A stretch of 12,119 nt of DNA. Origin: Frankiaceae bacterium. Lineage in GTDB: Bacteria > Actinomycetota > Actinomycetes > JAVEEJ01. Location of the stretch: contig JAVEEJ010000010.1 in assembly GCA_030840515.1 (NCBI GenBank), forward strand, positions 1 to 12,119, in the 5' to 3' direction. The position numbers and the translations under genes are program-made. The notes beneath the pieces are model-generated. The model worked only from the letters and a program-made list of their open reading frames with translations, had not been told where the DNA came from and made no database searches. Of the stretch, positions 1-6,554 are shown piece by piece. Position 1 is the first letter of the stretch. The number at the start of each line of letters is the position of its first letter.

Positions 1-125
1 CGCGACTCCAAGGACGTGTCGCGAGCGGTTGGGCGCTGGCTACGACGCGAGGCCGGCCCTGATCGCGGCGCAACTGGCCGTGACTCAGCAGCTGGCGGGA
101 CCGGTCCGGCGAAGTAGTCGCTCAT
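1..125 (-). CDS. Possible 5' end of a downstream gene, running off the left edge
   Basis: An ATG at 125 (minus strand) is preceded by a good Shine-Dalgarno match, GAGGA at 133-137, with a 7-nt spacer. It lies 48 nt after the dehydratase stop codon, on the same strand. The frame stays open to the window edge for about 41 codons, beginning MSDYFAGPVPPAAES. I do not recognise the protein. Third-position GC is high for the first ten codons and then falls, so the coding signal is weak. If real, position makes it the next gene of the sugar-acid operon, for example an aldolase or dehydrogenase, but nothing in the residues shows that. Two rightward frames are also open here, ending at 117 and 160; neither has a recognisable motif. 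The remaining bases 126-173 are a short spacer. Confidence 0.3.
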   Translation of the reverse strand, partial: MSDYFAGPVPPAAESRPVAPRSGPASRRSQRPTARDTSLES

Positions 126-173
126 GGCACTGTCCTCGACCCTTTCCGGGGCTCGCTTGATGAGCGCGCGTCC

Positions 174-1898
174 TCAGATCGGCGCACGCATGACGGCGCC
201 CTCGTCGGCGTGCGACGCGAGGGACCGGTAGAGCGCGAGCAGGTCGGCACCGCCGGATCGCCGAGGGGGCTCCCAGCTCGCCAGCCGCTCGGCGATGAGG
301 GCGTCACCTCGAGCCGGGGACAGCTCGACGTCCCCGGCGGCGCCGAGCAGGTCGAGCCGGAGGCCGGGTACGTCGACCCGCACGATGTCGCCGTCGCGCA
401 GCGCAGCGATCGGTCCGCCGCGGGCGGCTTCGGGTGAGACATGACCGACGCAGGGACCGCGCGTTGCGCCGGAGAACCGTCCGTCCGTGATGAGCGCGGT
501 GCTCCTCGCGAGCTCGGCGTCGGCGGCGATCGCCGCGGTCAGGTAGTACTGCTCCGGCATCCCCGAGCCGCGGGGTCCCTCACTGCGTACGACCACCACC
601 TCGCCCGGCCCGACGACCCTGTTTGTTACGGCATCGAGCGCGTCCTCCTGGCGCTCGAAAACCCGGCAAGGCCCCTGCACGACGAGCGCCTCGGGCAGGA
701 CCGCGGTGCGCTTCACCACCGAACCGCGCGGAGCCAGGTTGCCGCGCAGCACCGCGATCGCGCCCTGCGCCGCGACCGGGTCACTAGCGGGCCGGATGAT
801 GTTCCGCCAGGTGAGCCCGAGGACCGCGAGCTCCTTCGGCACCTCTTCCGAAGGCGCCCAGGCTTCGAGCTCCTCGCCCCACGACCGGCCGGTCGCGCAG
901 AGCGCATCCAGGTGCAGGTGGGGTGCGACCTCGCGCATGACGCGCCGTACGCCTCCGGCATGCCAGAACAGGTTGGCCGGGTAGTTGCCGGTGGGTCGGG
1001 TGTCGACGAGGAAGGGAACCTCGTCGTTGAGCTGCTGCAGGCGGTCGAGGTCGATGCCCAACCCCAGCTCCGCGGCGACGGCCGGCAGGTGGAGCAGGAA
1101 GTTGGTCGACCCGCCGACCGCGGCGTGGACCACGATGGCGTTCTCCAAGGCGTCGGCGGTGAGGAAGCTGCGGGCGGTGAGTCCTGCGGCGAGGTGCGCC
1201 ACGGCTGCCGCGCCGGAACGTCGCGCGAGGTCGAGGTGCTCGGGCGAGCCCGCCGGGATGACCGCCGATCCGGGGAGCGCCAGCCCGAGGACCTCGGCGA
1301 GCACCTGCGAGGTCAGTGCCGTGCCCATGAAGGCGCACGAGCCGCACGACGGCACGGCCGAGTCGACCCAGTCCCGGTAGACCTCCTGGGAGATCTCGCC
1401 GCGGCGCAGGGCGGCCGCGATCGAGCCGATCTGGTCGACGGTCGTCCCACCGCGACCGGCCGGCATCGACCCACCCGGGATGTGCACCGTCGGGAGGTCC
1501 AGGCGCGCGGCGGCCATGAGGTGCGCGGGCACGGCCTTGTCACAACCGGAGACCAGCACCAGCGCGTCGTAGTAACCGGACCGCGCGTGCATCTCCACAG
1601 CCGAGGCGATCACGTCGCGGGACGGCAACGAGAAGTCCATGCCGTCGGTGCCCTGCGCGATCCCGTCGCACATGTCGGTGCAGGCGTAACGCGCGGCGGC
1701 CCCGCCGGCCTCGCTCACACCGTCGGCTGCGGCCTGAGCCACCTCGTGCAGGTGCACCGACCCTGGGTGGGAGTCGCCGGCGACGCTGTCCACCAAGACG
1801 TAGGGCCCGCCGAGCTGCTCACGGGTCCAGCCGACCCCGAGCCGGAGCGGGTCGGCCTCGGGGGCCTTCGCCCTGGCGATCTGGCTGCGAAGCGTCAT
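174..1898 (-). CDS. IlvD/Edd-family dehydratase, sugar-acid (YjhG/YagF-like) type
   Basis: This 574-residue protein should dehydrate an aldonic acid to a 2-keto-3-deoxy acid in the cytoplasm, using an Fe-S cluster and Mg2+. Likely cluster cysteines are C77 (TDMCDG), C119 (SGCDK) and C188 (SCGSCAFMGTA). K121, just after C119, sits where the family carries its carbamylated lysine. Other family blocks are VGGSTN (about 261-266), LRGNLAP, EGPRGSGMPE and TDGRFSG with its catalytic serine, followed by GHVSPEA. The TDxCDG, AHLMAAARLD and HLHLD stretches resemble E. coli YjhG/YagF xylonate dehydratases more than branched-chain IlvD, and no isoleucine-valine gene is nearby. Length is normal to slightly short. 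The ATG at 1898 is preceded by GAGAGG (1907-1912) at 8 nt. It diverges from a gluconolactonase, which supports a sugar-lactone/sugar-acid role. The exact substrate (xylonate, gluconate, galactonate or other) cannot be read from the sequence. Confidence 0.9.
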   Translation of the reverse strand: MTLRSQIARAKAPEADPLRLGVGWTREQLGGPYVLVDSVAGDSHPGSVHLHEVAQAAADGVSEAGGAAARYACTDMCDGIAQGTDGMDFSLPSRDVIASAVEMHARSGYYDALVLVSGCDKAVPAHLMAAARLDLPTVHIPGGSMPAGRGGTTVDQIGSIAAALRRGEISQEVYRDWVDSAVPSCGSCAFMGTALTSQVLAEVLGLALPGSAVIPAGSPEHLDLARRSGAAAVAHLAAGLTARSFLTADALENAIVVHAAVGGSTNFLLHLPAVAAELGLGIDLDRLQQLNDEVPFLVDTRPTGNYPANLFWHAGGVRRVMREVAPHLHLDALCATGRSWGEELEAWAPSEEVPKELAVLGLTWRNIIRPASDPVAAQGAIAVLRGNLAPRGSVVKRTAVLPEALVVQGPCRVFERQEDALDAVTNRVVGPGEVVVVRSEGPRGSGMPEQYYLTAAIAADAELARSTALITDGRFSGATRGPCVGHVSPEAARGGPIAALRDGDIVRVDVPGLRLDLLGAAGDVELSPARGDALIAERLASWEPPRRSGGADLLALYRSLASHADEGAVMRAPI

Positions 1899-1906
1899 GT
1901 GCCTAT

Positions 1907-1912
1907 CCTCTC
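1907..1912 (-). promoter_or_regulatory. Ribosome binding site of the dehydratase
   Basis: GAGAGG on the minus strand lies 8 nt before the ATG at 1898. It fixes that start. It also falls in the tiny divergent gap, so it would overlap the leader of the lactonase gene or lie immediately before its start. Confidence 0.6.
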
Positions 1913-1929
1913 GCCGTGGCAGTGAACTC

Positions 1930-1934
1930 GGGAG
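1930..1934 (+). promoter_or_regulatory. Ribosome binding site deciding the lactonase start
   Basis: GGGAG lies 5 nt before the GTG at 1940. It favours this start over the in-frame GTG at 1916, which would leave only 17 nt between two divergent start codons. Confidence 0.5.
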
Positions 1935-1939
1935 ACGCA

Positions 1940-2812
1940 GTGCAGACCTGGGAAGCCGAGCTTGTCGCTGAGCCCTTTGCTGACTTCGGCGAGGGGCCGC
2001 TGTGGGACGACCGCGACGGCGTGTGGTGGTGGACCGACATCCCCGGCAAGGCCGTGCACCGCTTCGACCCGCGCACCGAGCAGGATTCCGCTCTCCCGGT
2101 CGACCTCAACGTCGGGGCGCTCGTCCCGCGTGACTCCGGTGGACTGGTGGTGGCGTGCTCCGACGGCTTCGGCGTCCTCGGCCGCGGTGGCGAGATCGAG
2201 CTCTTCGCGCCGGTCAACGCTGACGATCCCGAGCTGCGGATGAACGACGGGAAGTGCGACCGAGCGGGGCGCTTCTACGCCGGCACGATGGCCTTCGCCG
2301 CCACACCGGGCGCGGGCGCGCTGCTGCGGCTCGACGTCGACCACTCCGTGCACGAGCTCGAAGCCGGGATGACGATCCCCAACGGGCTGGCCTGGTCCGC
2401 CGACGACCGGACCTTCTTCCACGCCGACACGATGACCAACGGGGTGGACGCCTACGACGTCGACCCCGACACCGGCGAGCTGTCCGGCAAGCGACGCATC
2501 ATCACCATCGACGAGGCAGACGGGCTCCCCGACGGCTTGTGCATCGACGACGAGGGCGCACTCTGGGTCGCGCTGTGGGGTGGCTCGGCGGTGCGCCGCT
2601 ACAGCCCCGACGGCGAGCTGCTCGGCGTGCTGTCGCTGCCGGTGAGCAACGTGACCTGCCCTGCCTTTGGCGGGAACGAGTACGACGAGCTGCTCATCAC
2701 GACGGCAGCACCCAAGCACTCCCAGTCCGATGCGCACGAGCCACTGGGCGGAGCGCTGTTCCGGCTCCGTCCCGGCGTCAGCGGGCCGCCGCCGAACGCC
2801 TACCGAGGGTGA
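1940..2812 (+). CDS. SMP-30/gluconolactonase/LRE-family lactonase
   Basis: A six-bladed beta-propeller lactonase that hydrolyses aldonolactones to aldonic acids with one divalent metal. I choose the GTG at 1940 (290 residues). It has GGGAG at 1930-1934 with a 5-nt spacer, whereas the longer in-frame GTG at 1916 (298 residues) has no credible ribosome binding site. With the shorter start, the expected metal ligands are E18 (GEGP), N148 (IPNGLAW) and D198 (LPDG). The substrate-side R100 and N102 lie in RMNDGKCD. These positions closely match the human SMP30 pattern (E18, R101, N103, N154, D204), which also supports the start. There is no signal peptide, so it is cytoplasmic. It diverges from the sugar-acid dehydratase, the next step expected for the opened lactone, and is followed 10 nt later by a second propeller gene, probably in one operon. 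The specific sugar is unknown. Confidence 0.92.
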   Translation: MQTWEAELVAEPFADFGEGPLWDDRDGVWWWTDIPGKAVHRFDPRTEQDSALPVDLNVGALVPRDSGGLVVACSDGFGVLGRGGEIELFAPVNADDPELRMNDGKCDRAGRFYAGTMAFAATPGAGALLRLDVDHSVHELEAGMTIPNGLAWSADDRTFFHADTMTNGVDAYDVDPDTGELSGKRRIITIDEADGLPDGLCIDDEGALWVALWGGSAVRRYSPDGELLGVLSLPVSNVTCPAFGGNEYDELLITTAAPKHSQSDAHEPLGGALFRLRPGVSGPPPNAYRG

Positions 2813-2822
2813 GGGGACTGCG

Positions 2823-3800
2823 ATGACCCGGGTAGAGCCGCAGCGTTGGACGCCGCCCCCCATCCCGCCGCGTTCCAGGCAGCGCAGCAGCGCCATCCCG
2901 CTTCCCGACCTGACCACCATCGACCTGCCGCAAGGTCCCGAGGACGTGCTGCTCGGCGCTGACGGTGCGGTCTTCACGGGAGTGGCGGACGGGCGCATCC
3001 TGCGCATCCACGACGGCAAGGTCGACAAGGTCGCCGACACCGGTGGAAGGCCGCTCGGCCTCGAGTGGCTCCCCGACGGCCGACTCCTGGTCTGCGACGC
3101 AACTCTTGGCCTGCTGCAGGTCGACGTCGAGCGAGGGTCCTCCGAGGTGGTCGTCGATCTGGTTGCCGGTGAGCGGATGCGCTTCTGCAACAACGCCGCG
3201 GTGCAGAGCGACGGCACCATCTGGTTCAGTGACTCCTCACTGCGGCGCGGCCTCGACGAGTGGCGGACCGAGGTGATCGAGCACGGCACCAGCGGACGGC
3301 TGCTCAAGCTCGACCCCGACGGGTCACTTCACGTCGTGCTCGAGGGGCTCGCCTTCGCCAACGGCGTGGCCTGCGCGCCGGACGGGTCGTGGGTCGCGGT
3401 CGCCGAGACCTCTGGCTACACGGTGCTGCGCTACGACCCGGCGACTGAGGAGACCACTCACATCGAGCCGAACCTGCCCGGCTTCCCCGACAACATCTCG
3501 CTCGGCACCGACGGCCTGGTCTGGGTGGCGCTCGCATCCCCGCGCCAAGCGCTCCTCGACAAGCTGCTGCCGAAGGCGCCCGCGATGCGCAAGCTGGCGC
3601 ACGCCATGCCCGAGGCGCTGCAGCCCAAGGCGGCCGACACGGTGTGGGTGCAGGCCTACACGCCGGAGGGTCAGCTGGTGCACGACTTCCAGGGCCGTCA
3701 CCCCCGGATGTCGATGGTCACGGGAGTGCGCGAGCAGCACGGCACCGTGTGGATGGGCAGCCTCGAAGGCCGCACGATCGCCAGCTTCCGCGTGCCCTGA
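2823..3800 (+). CDS. Strictosidine-synthase-like / SMP-30-like beta-propeller protein
   Basis: A 325-residue protein of the strictosidine synthase-like (Str_synth/APMAP) branch of the SMP-30 superfamily. Visible family blocks are GPEDVL (38-43), RPLGLEWLPDGRLLVCDA (about 76-93), FCNN (121-124), TSGRLLKLDPDG (156-167), FANGVA (178-183) and LPGFPDNI (218-225). The likely metal-site residues E40, N124, N180 and D223 follow the superfamily's E-N-N-D scheme. Bacterial members are usually annotated as SMP-30/gluconolactonase or lactonase; alkaloid synthesis is not implied. The ATG at 2823 has GAGGGG at 2811-2816, 6 nt upstream, and begins 10 nt after the stop of the first lactonase, so the two are almost certainly cotranscribed. 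The first 30 or so residues are proline- and arginine-rich and do not look like a signal peptide. It may be a second lactonase with different substrate preference, but this is inferred from family and context only. Confidence 0.85.
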   Translation: MTRVEPQRWTPPPIPPRSRQRSSAIPLPDLTTIDLPQGPEDVLLGADGAVFTGVADGRILRIHDGKVDKVADTGGRPLGLEWLPDGRLLVCDATLGLLQVDVERGSSEVVVDLVAGERMRFCNNAAVQSDGTIWFSDSSLRRGLDEWRTEVIEHGTSGRLLKLDPDGSLHVVLEGLAFANGVACAPDGSWVAVAETSGYTVLRYDPATEETTHIEPNLPGFPDNISLGTDGLVWVALASPRQALLDKLLPKAPAMRKLAHAMPEALQPKAADTVWVQAYTPEGQLVHDFQGRHPRMSMVTGVREQHGTVWMGSLEGRTIASFRVP

Positions 3801-3841
3801 GGGCCAGGGAACGGTCGTGCGTGCCCTCCCGTCCAAACGGC

Positions 3842-4573
3842 ATGAAGAGGGTGGTGCTTTGGCTATCAATCCTCGTCGTGGCAGTCGCCGGTTGTCGGGA
3901 ATCTTCTGTGCTGAAGCCGCAGGCTTCGCTTCCGAAGGCGCGGACTGTCCCCACTGACGATCCGAGGCACGGGTCCTCCCCGGTAGGTGCGGGCCGCCCC
4001 TTCGTCGCCTTCGTGGCCGCTGCCGTTCGCGGGCCTGGGTGGCGGATGCTCCCTGAGGCGGCGGCTGTCATGAACGGCGAGGCCGTCGGACAGACCGTCG
4101 GGCCGATGACCCTCGTGCTCAGCGATGGACAACATCTGTCGGTCCTGCCGGGAACTCCCGGGGGAAATGCCTGCCTCGAGCTGATGGACGCCCGGGATCG
4201 GCGCCGAGCGACCGGCATGGACCATCCCACCGACAGGCAGGTTCGGCTCTACGGCGGGCTAGAAGCGCGCTGCTCGATCAGCGGGACTCGCATCGGGAAG
4301 CGCGTGACGTCCTTTCAGGTGCGCCGTCATCGGGCCGGAACGCAACTCGTCGACATCGGAGCGGTGAGCGGGATCGACCCGTCGGGCCGGTTGGCGTTCT
4401 CGGGTTTGGTGTTCTCTGTCGATCGACGCGTCGTCGTCCAATGCTCGGACATCGCTCCGGGAGACATCGTCCACACCGTCGGGCGCCTGATGGCTCAAGG
4501 ACGCTTCCTCGTCGGACTCGTGTCGGCCGCCACGCAGCGGGTCCTGGAGATCGACTGCCTGGGCACCGACTGA
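3842..4573 (+). CDS. Orphan lipoprotein of unknown function
   Basis: A 243-residue protein with a clear lipoprotein signal: basic MKR, a hydrophobic run (VVLWLSILVVAVAG) and the lipobox AVAGC, giving C18 as the lipidated cysteine. It should be exported and anchored to the outer face of the membrane. The mature part has no motif I recognise. It holds three further cysteines (in NACLEL, ARCSIS and VQCSD) plus one near the C-terminus (IDCLG). The ATG at 3842 lacks a good ribosome binding site. An in-frame GTG at 3821, with AGGGA at 3806-3810, would add seven residues before the signal and is a real alternative. Codon use is visibly more relaxed than in the flanking genes, with CTT, CTA, TCA, TCT and TGT near the start, which suggests a different history or low expression. 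It follows the lactonase operon by 41 nt and could be read from it, but no functional link is evident. Confidence 0.75.
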   Translation: MKRVVLWLSILVVAVAGCRESSVLKPQASLPKARTVPTDDPRHGSSPVGAGRPFVAFVAAAVRGPGWRMLPEAAAVMNGEAVGQTVGPMTLVLSDGQHLSVLPGTPGGNACLELMDARDRRRATGMDHPTDRQVRLYGGLEARCSISGTRIGKRVTSFQVRRHRAGTQLVDIGAVSGIDPSGRLAFSGLVFSVDRRVVVQCSDIAPGDIVHTVGRLMAQGRFLVGLVSAATQRVLEIDCLGTD

Positions 4574-5839
4574 CTACGTCAGGACGCGGTCGGGGCGCAC
4601 CCGGACCGCCCCGTCGCGCCGACGCAGCAGCTGCAGCAACCAGCCGTCGAGGTCGGTGCCGACCACATCGCCTATGGCGACTTGACGAGAACCGGTGAGC
4701 CGAAGGTCGGCGTACTCGCCGAAAGGCAGCCACCCGTCCAGCCGTCGCACGTCACCTGCGACGTCGACCCGCACGTTCGGGACCAGCCGCCGGTCCCGCG
4801 GCCGCAGCCCTCCGCGGCGGAACCATGGCGTGAGGCCCGCCGCCTTCAGCGCTCCCCGCACGGCGACCGCGGCCGGCCGCGACCGGGTCTGCACGACAGC
4901 CCCCGCCAGCAGAGCGGTGCGCGTCATCGCTCGGACGTGCGGACGGCGTTCGCTCTCGTAGCCGTCGAGCTCGTCGACTCCCTGCAGAGCCGCGACCAGA
5001 CGCCACCACAACGCCGCGACGTCCCGCAGTCCAGCGCCAAGGCCCTGACCGGCGAACGGCGGCATCACGTGCGCGGCGTCCCCCGCGAGCAGGACGCGTC
5101 CGACCCGCCATTGCTCGGCGGTGCGGGCGGAGAACGTGTACTCGACCGAGCGGGTCACGGTCAGGCCGACGGGGACATGGGGCGAGTACTCCCTCGAGCC
5201 GGTCCGCATCGTCTCCCACCGGTGCCCGCCCGGCACCGGCATGCTCACCGCCGGAGCGGCCGGGTCGCACACGTAGCGGAAGGTGTCGGCGATCGGCTTC
5301 CCCACCGCGTCGACGACCAGCCACGGGCGTGGCAGCGTGCGACCGGGAAACGCCACGGACTGTGACCCGCGCACGGTTGACGAGGCGCCGTCGCAGCCGA
5401 CGACGTAGCGCGCGGTCAGCGTGCTGCCAGAGGCCAACCGCAACTCCACGTCATCGGCCGCCTGGTGGATCGAGACGACCGCATCGGCCAGGACACGTCC
5501 GTCCAACAGGGACCGCAGCTGCGACTCGAGAGTGGGCTGGTGGAAGAAGCCCAGCCCGGGGTGGCCGTTACGTGCTCCGTCGAAGTCCATCGCGGCGATC
5601 AGCCTCCCCCCGCCTGTGACCAGCTCGGCGCGCGGACGACCCACCGTCTGCACTGGCGGCAACGCAGGCACTGACGCCAGGAAGCGCAGCACCTCGTCAT
5701 CGAGCGCCACCGCCCGTGGCACGGGGAAGACGTCAGTGGTGGGTTCCACCACCGTCACGTCCACCCCGGCCGCTGCGAGCAGGCTCGCGAGGACACCACC
5801 GACAGGCCCGAGCCCGACGACGGCGACCTCGGTGCGCAT
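4574..5839 (-). CDS. FAD-dependent monooxygenase, MhpA/aromatic hydroxylase-like
   Basis: A 421-residue class A flavoprotein monooxygenase, expected to use NAD(P)H and O2 to hydroxylate a small aromatic or related molecule in the cytoplasm. The N-terminal Rossmann motif GLGPVGG (9-15) ends with E32. The PRAVALDDEVLR block (41-52) is characteristic of the MhpA (3-(3-hydroxyphenyl)propionate hydroxylase) group. The DG motif is VGCDGASSTVR (147-157), and the second FAD motif is LLAGDAAHVMPPFAGQG (250-266), followed by GLRDVAALWWRL. It is shorter than MhpA, which is about 550 residues, and lacks most of the C-terminal thioredoxin-like region. The ATG at 5839 has only a weak ribosome binding site. 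Its stop codon abuts that of the convergent lipoprotein gene. No ring-cleavage or other aromatic-pathway gene is nearby, so the substrate is unknown; a role in natural-product or xenobiotic modification is equally possible. Confidence 0.88.
   Translation of the reverse strand: MRTEVAVVGLGPVGGVLASLLAAAGVDVTVVEPTTDVFPVPRAVALDDEVLRFLASVPALPPVQTVGRPRAELVTGGGRLIAAMDFDGARNGHPGLGFFHQPTLESQLRSLLDGRVLADAVVSIHQAADDVELRLASGSTLTARYVVGCDGASSTVRGSQSVAFPGRTLPRPWLVVDAVGKPIADTFRYVCDPAAPAVSMPVPGGHRWETMRTGSREYSPHVPVGLTVTRSVEYTFSARTAEQWRVGRVLLAGDAAHVMPPFAGQGLGAGLRDVAALWWRLVAALQGVDELDGYESERRPHVRAMTRTALLAGAVVQTRSRPAAVAVRGALKAAGLTPWFRRGGLRPRDRRLVPNVRVDVAGDVRRLDGWLPFGEYADLRLTGSRQVAIGDVVGTDLDGWLLQLLRRRDGAVRVRPDRVLT
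4591..4613. other. GC-rich inverted repeat near the convergent stop codons
   Basis: CGGGGCG (4591-4597) and CGCCCCG (4607-4613) can pair around a 9-nt loop, inside the 3' end of the monooxygenase gene. A smaller one, CTGAC-TAC-GTCAG (4570-4582), spans both stop codons. There is no T-tract. Either could help end rightward transcription from the lipoprotein gene, since there is no other space between the two genes, but this is speculative in GC-rich coding DNA. Confidence 0.2.
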
Positions 5840-5880
5840 GGCGCGACGCTACCCAGCGGCAGCGCGGGTTTCGCGTGCGA

Positions 5881-5922
5881 GCCTCAGGAGACCGGGTGCC
5901 TCAGGACGCTGAGAGCCTCAGG
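5881..5922. repeat. Three GCCTCAGG direct repeats at exact 17-bp spacing
   Basis: The 8-mer GCCTCAGG occurs at 5881-5888, 5898-5905 and 5915-5922, so each copy begins exactly 17 bp after the previous one. The 9-bp stretches between copies differ from one another. The array lies 42-83 bp upstream of the monooxygenase start codon (5839). Its third copy overlaps the stop codon of the DUF3618 gene (5918-5920). A short hairpin, CTCAG-GACG-CTGAG, lies at 5900-5913. The array could be a multi-site operator for the monooxygenase, or a fold at the 3' end of the upstream mRNA. There is no T-run for a standard terminator. The spacing is observed; any function is inference. Confidence 0.55.
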
Positions 5923-6115
5923 GTCCGGTGTGCTTGCGGACCACCTTGAAGGCGATGAGGGCGCTGACGAGAAGGGCGACCCCGATCACGACCTGCAGGT
6001 TGTCCTTCACCACGCGCTTGGGGTTGACCCGCTCCTCGATGGCCGTGATGGTGCGCGCCAGGTCCTCGCGGACCTCGACGATCTCGCGCTCTAGCTGGTC
6101 GGGTGTCGCACCCAC
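5918..6115 (-). CDS. DUF3618-family small membrane protein
   Basis: A 65-residue protein. The N-terminal half (about 6-35) is a charged amphipathic helix of the DUF3618 type, with EIVEVREDLARTITAIEERV followed by the typical NPKRV. One membrane helix follows (about 41-56, VVIGVALLVSALIAF), then a short basic tail. The start is the GTG at 6115, strongly supported by AAGGAGGA at 6122-6129 with a 6-nt spacer. It overlaps the 3' end of the upstream DUF1469-type gene by 25 bp, so the two are translationally coupled. This pairing is common in actinomycetes. The function is not established; family members are thought to be membrane-associated accessory proteins. The ribosome binding site is one of the strongest in the window, which suggests good expression. 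Confidence 0.88.
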   Translation of the reverse strand: MGATPDQLEREIVEVREDLARTITAIEERVNPKRVVKDNLQVVIGVALLVSALIAFKVVRKHTGP

Positions 6116-6507
6116 GCGGCGTCCTCCTTGAGAGTCTTGATCGTGCGGTGGGGGGCGGGGTCAAGAGTCGCCAGCTTGCGCTTCCCGGCGACTGCCAAGA
6201 CCGCGGCGAGCACCGCGTAGAGCCCGGCGACGACGAGAGCCGCCCATCCGAGCGAGATCCAGTGGCCGAGCCCGAACATGAGCGCCAGGGAGGCGAACAC
6301 CAGGCACAGGTGCCCGAGGAAGCCGGCGCCGCCGAACAACCCGGCGCCCTTGCCGACCTTGCTCACCTCAGCCGAGATCTCCGCCTTGGCCAGCTCGACC
6401 TCCTTGCGTGCCAGCGCTGAGATGTCAGCGGTCGCCCTCGACACCAGCTCGCCCAGGGATGGCTCGGTCGGGGTGTCAGGGGTGCGCGTGTGCACGCGGG
6501 TCGCCAC
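6091..6507 (-). CDS. Phage holin family / DUF1469 membrane protein
   Basis: A 138-residue protein of the DUF1469 (Phage_holin_3_6) family. In spite of the name these are ordinary actinobacterial chromosomal membrane proteins, not evidence of a prophage. The N-terminal cytoplasmic part carries the family block SLGELVSRATADISALARKE followed by VELAKAEIS (about 17-45). Two membrane helices follow, about 56-80 and 86-107, then a basic C-terminal tail (KRKLATLDPAPHRT). The frame is open far upstream, but that part is a shadow of the peptidase gene. The true start is the GTG at 6507, which has GAGGAGG at 6514-6520 with a 6-nt spacer. It begins 47 nt after the M15 peptidase and overlaps the DUF3618 gene by 25 bp, so the two small membrane proteins form one unit. 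The function is unknown; an envelope-associated role is inferred from membership and neighbours. Confidence 0.88.
   Translation of the reverse strand: MATRVHTRTPDTPTEPSLGELVSRATADISALARKEVELAKAEISAEVSKVGKGAGLFGGAGFLGHLCLVFASLALMFGLGHWISLGWAALVVAGLYAVLAAVLAVAGKRKLATLDPAPHRTIKTLKEDAAWVRHPTS
6122..6129 (-). promoter_or_regulatory. Strong ribosome binding site of the DUF3618 gene
   Basis: AAGGAGGA on the minus strand, 6 nt before the GTG at 6115. It sits inside the coding sequence of the overlapping upstream gene and decides the GTG start. Confidence 0.75.
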
Positions 6508-6513
6508 GGGCGG

Positions 6514-6520
6514 CCTCCTC
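6514..6520 (-). promoter_or_regulatory. Ribosome binding site fixing the DUF1469 gene start
   Basis: GAGGAGG on the minus strand, 6 nt before the GTG at 6507. It rules out the much longer open frame that continues upstream through the peptidase gene. Confidence 0.75.
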
Positions 6521-6554
6521 GAGAGTGTTCGGTCCGTCCTGGCACCGCTACCCG

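Noticed and set aside
1..117. Rightward frame beginning RDSKD as the end of a DUF397 protein
   Set aside because: RDSKD recalls the DUF397 C-terminus, but the following residues do not show the family's hydrophobic and tryptophan pattern, and codon bias decays. Too weak to call.
441..1925. Long rightward open frame (494 codons) opposite the dehydratase
   Set aside because: It is the antisense shadow of a clear IlvD/Edd gene, with Arg/Gly/Ala-rich low-complexity translation and no motif.
6091..6507. Holin-family protein as a sign of a prophage or lysis cassette next to the M15 peptidase
   Set aside because: DUF1469 'phage holin family' proteins are ordinary chromosomal membrane proteins in actinomycetes. 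The partner is a DUF3618 protein, the peptidase has a signal peptide and coiled coil, and no other phage gene is present.
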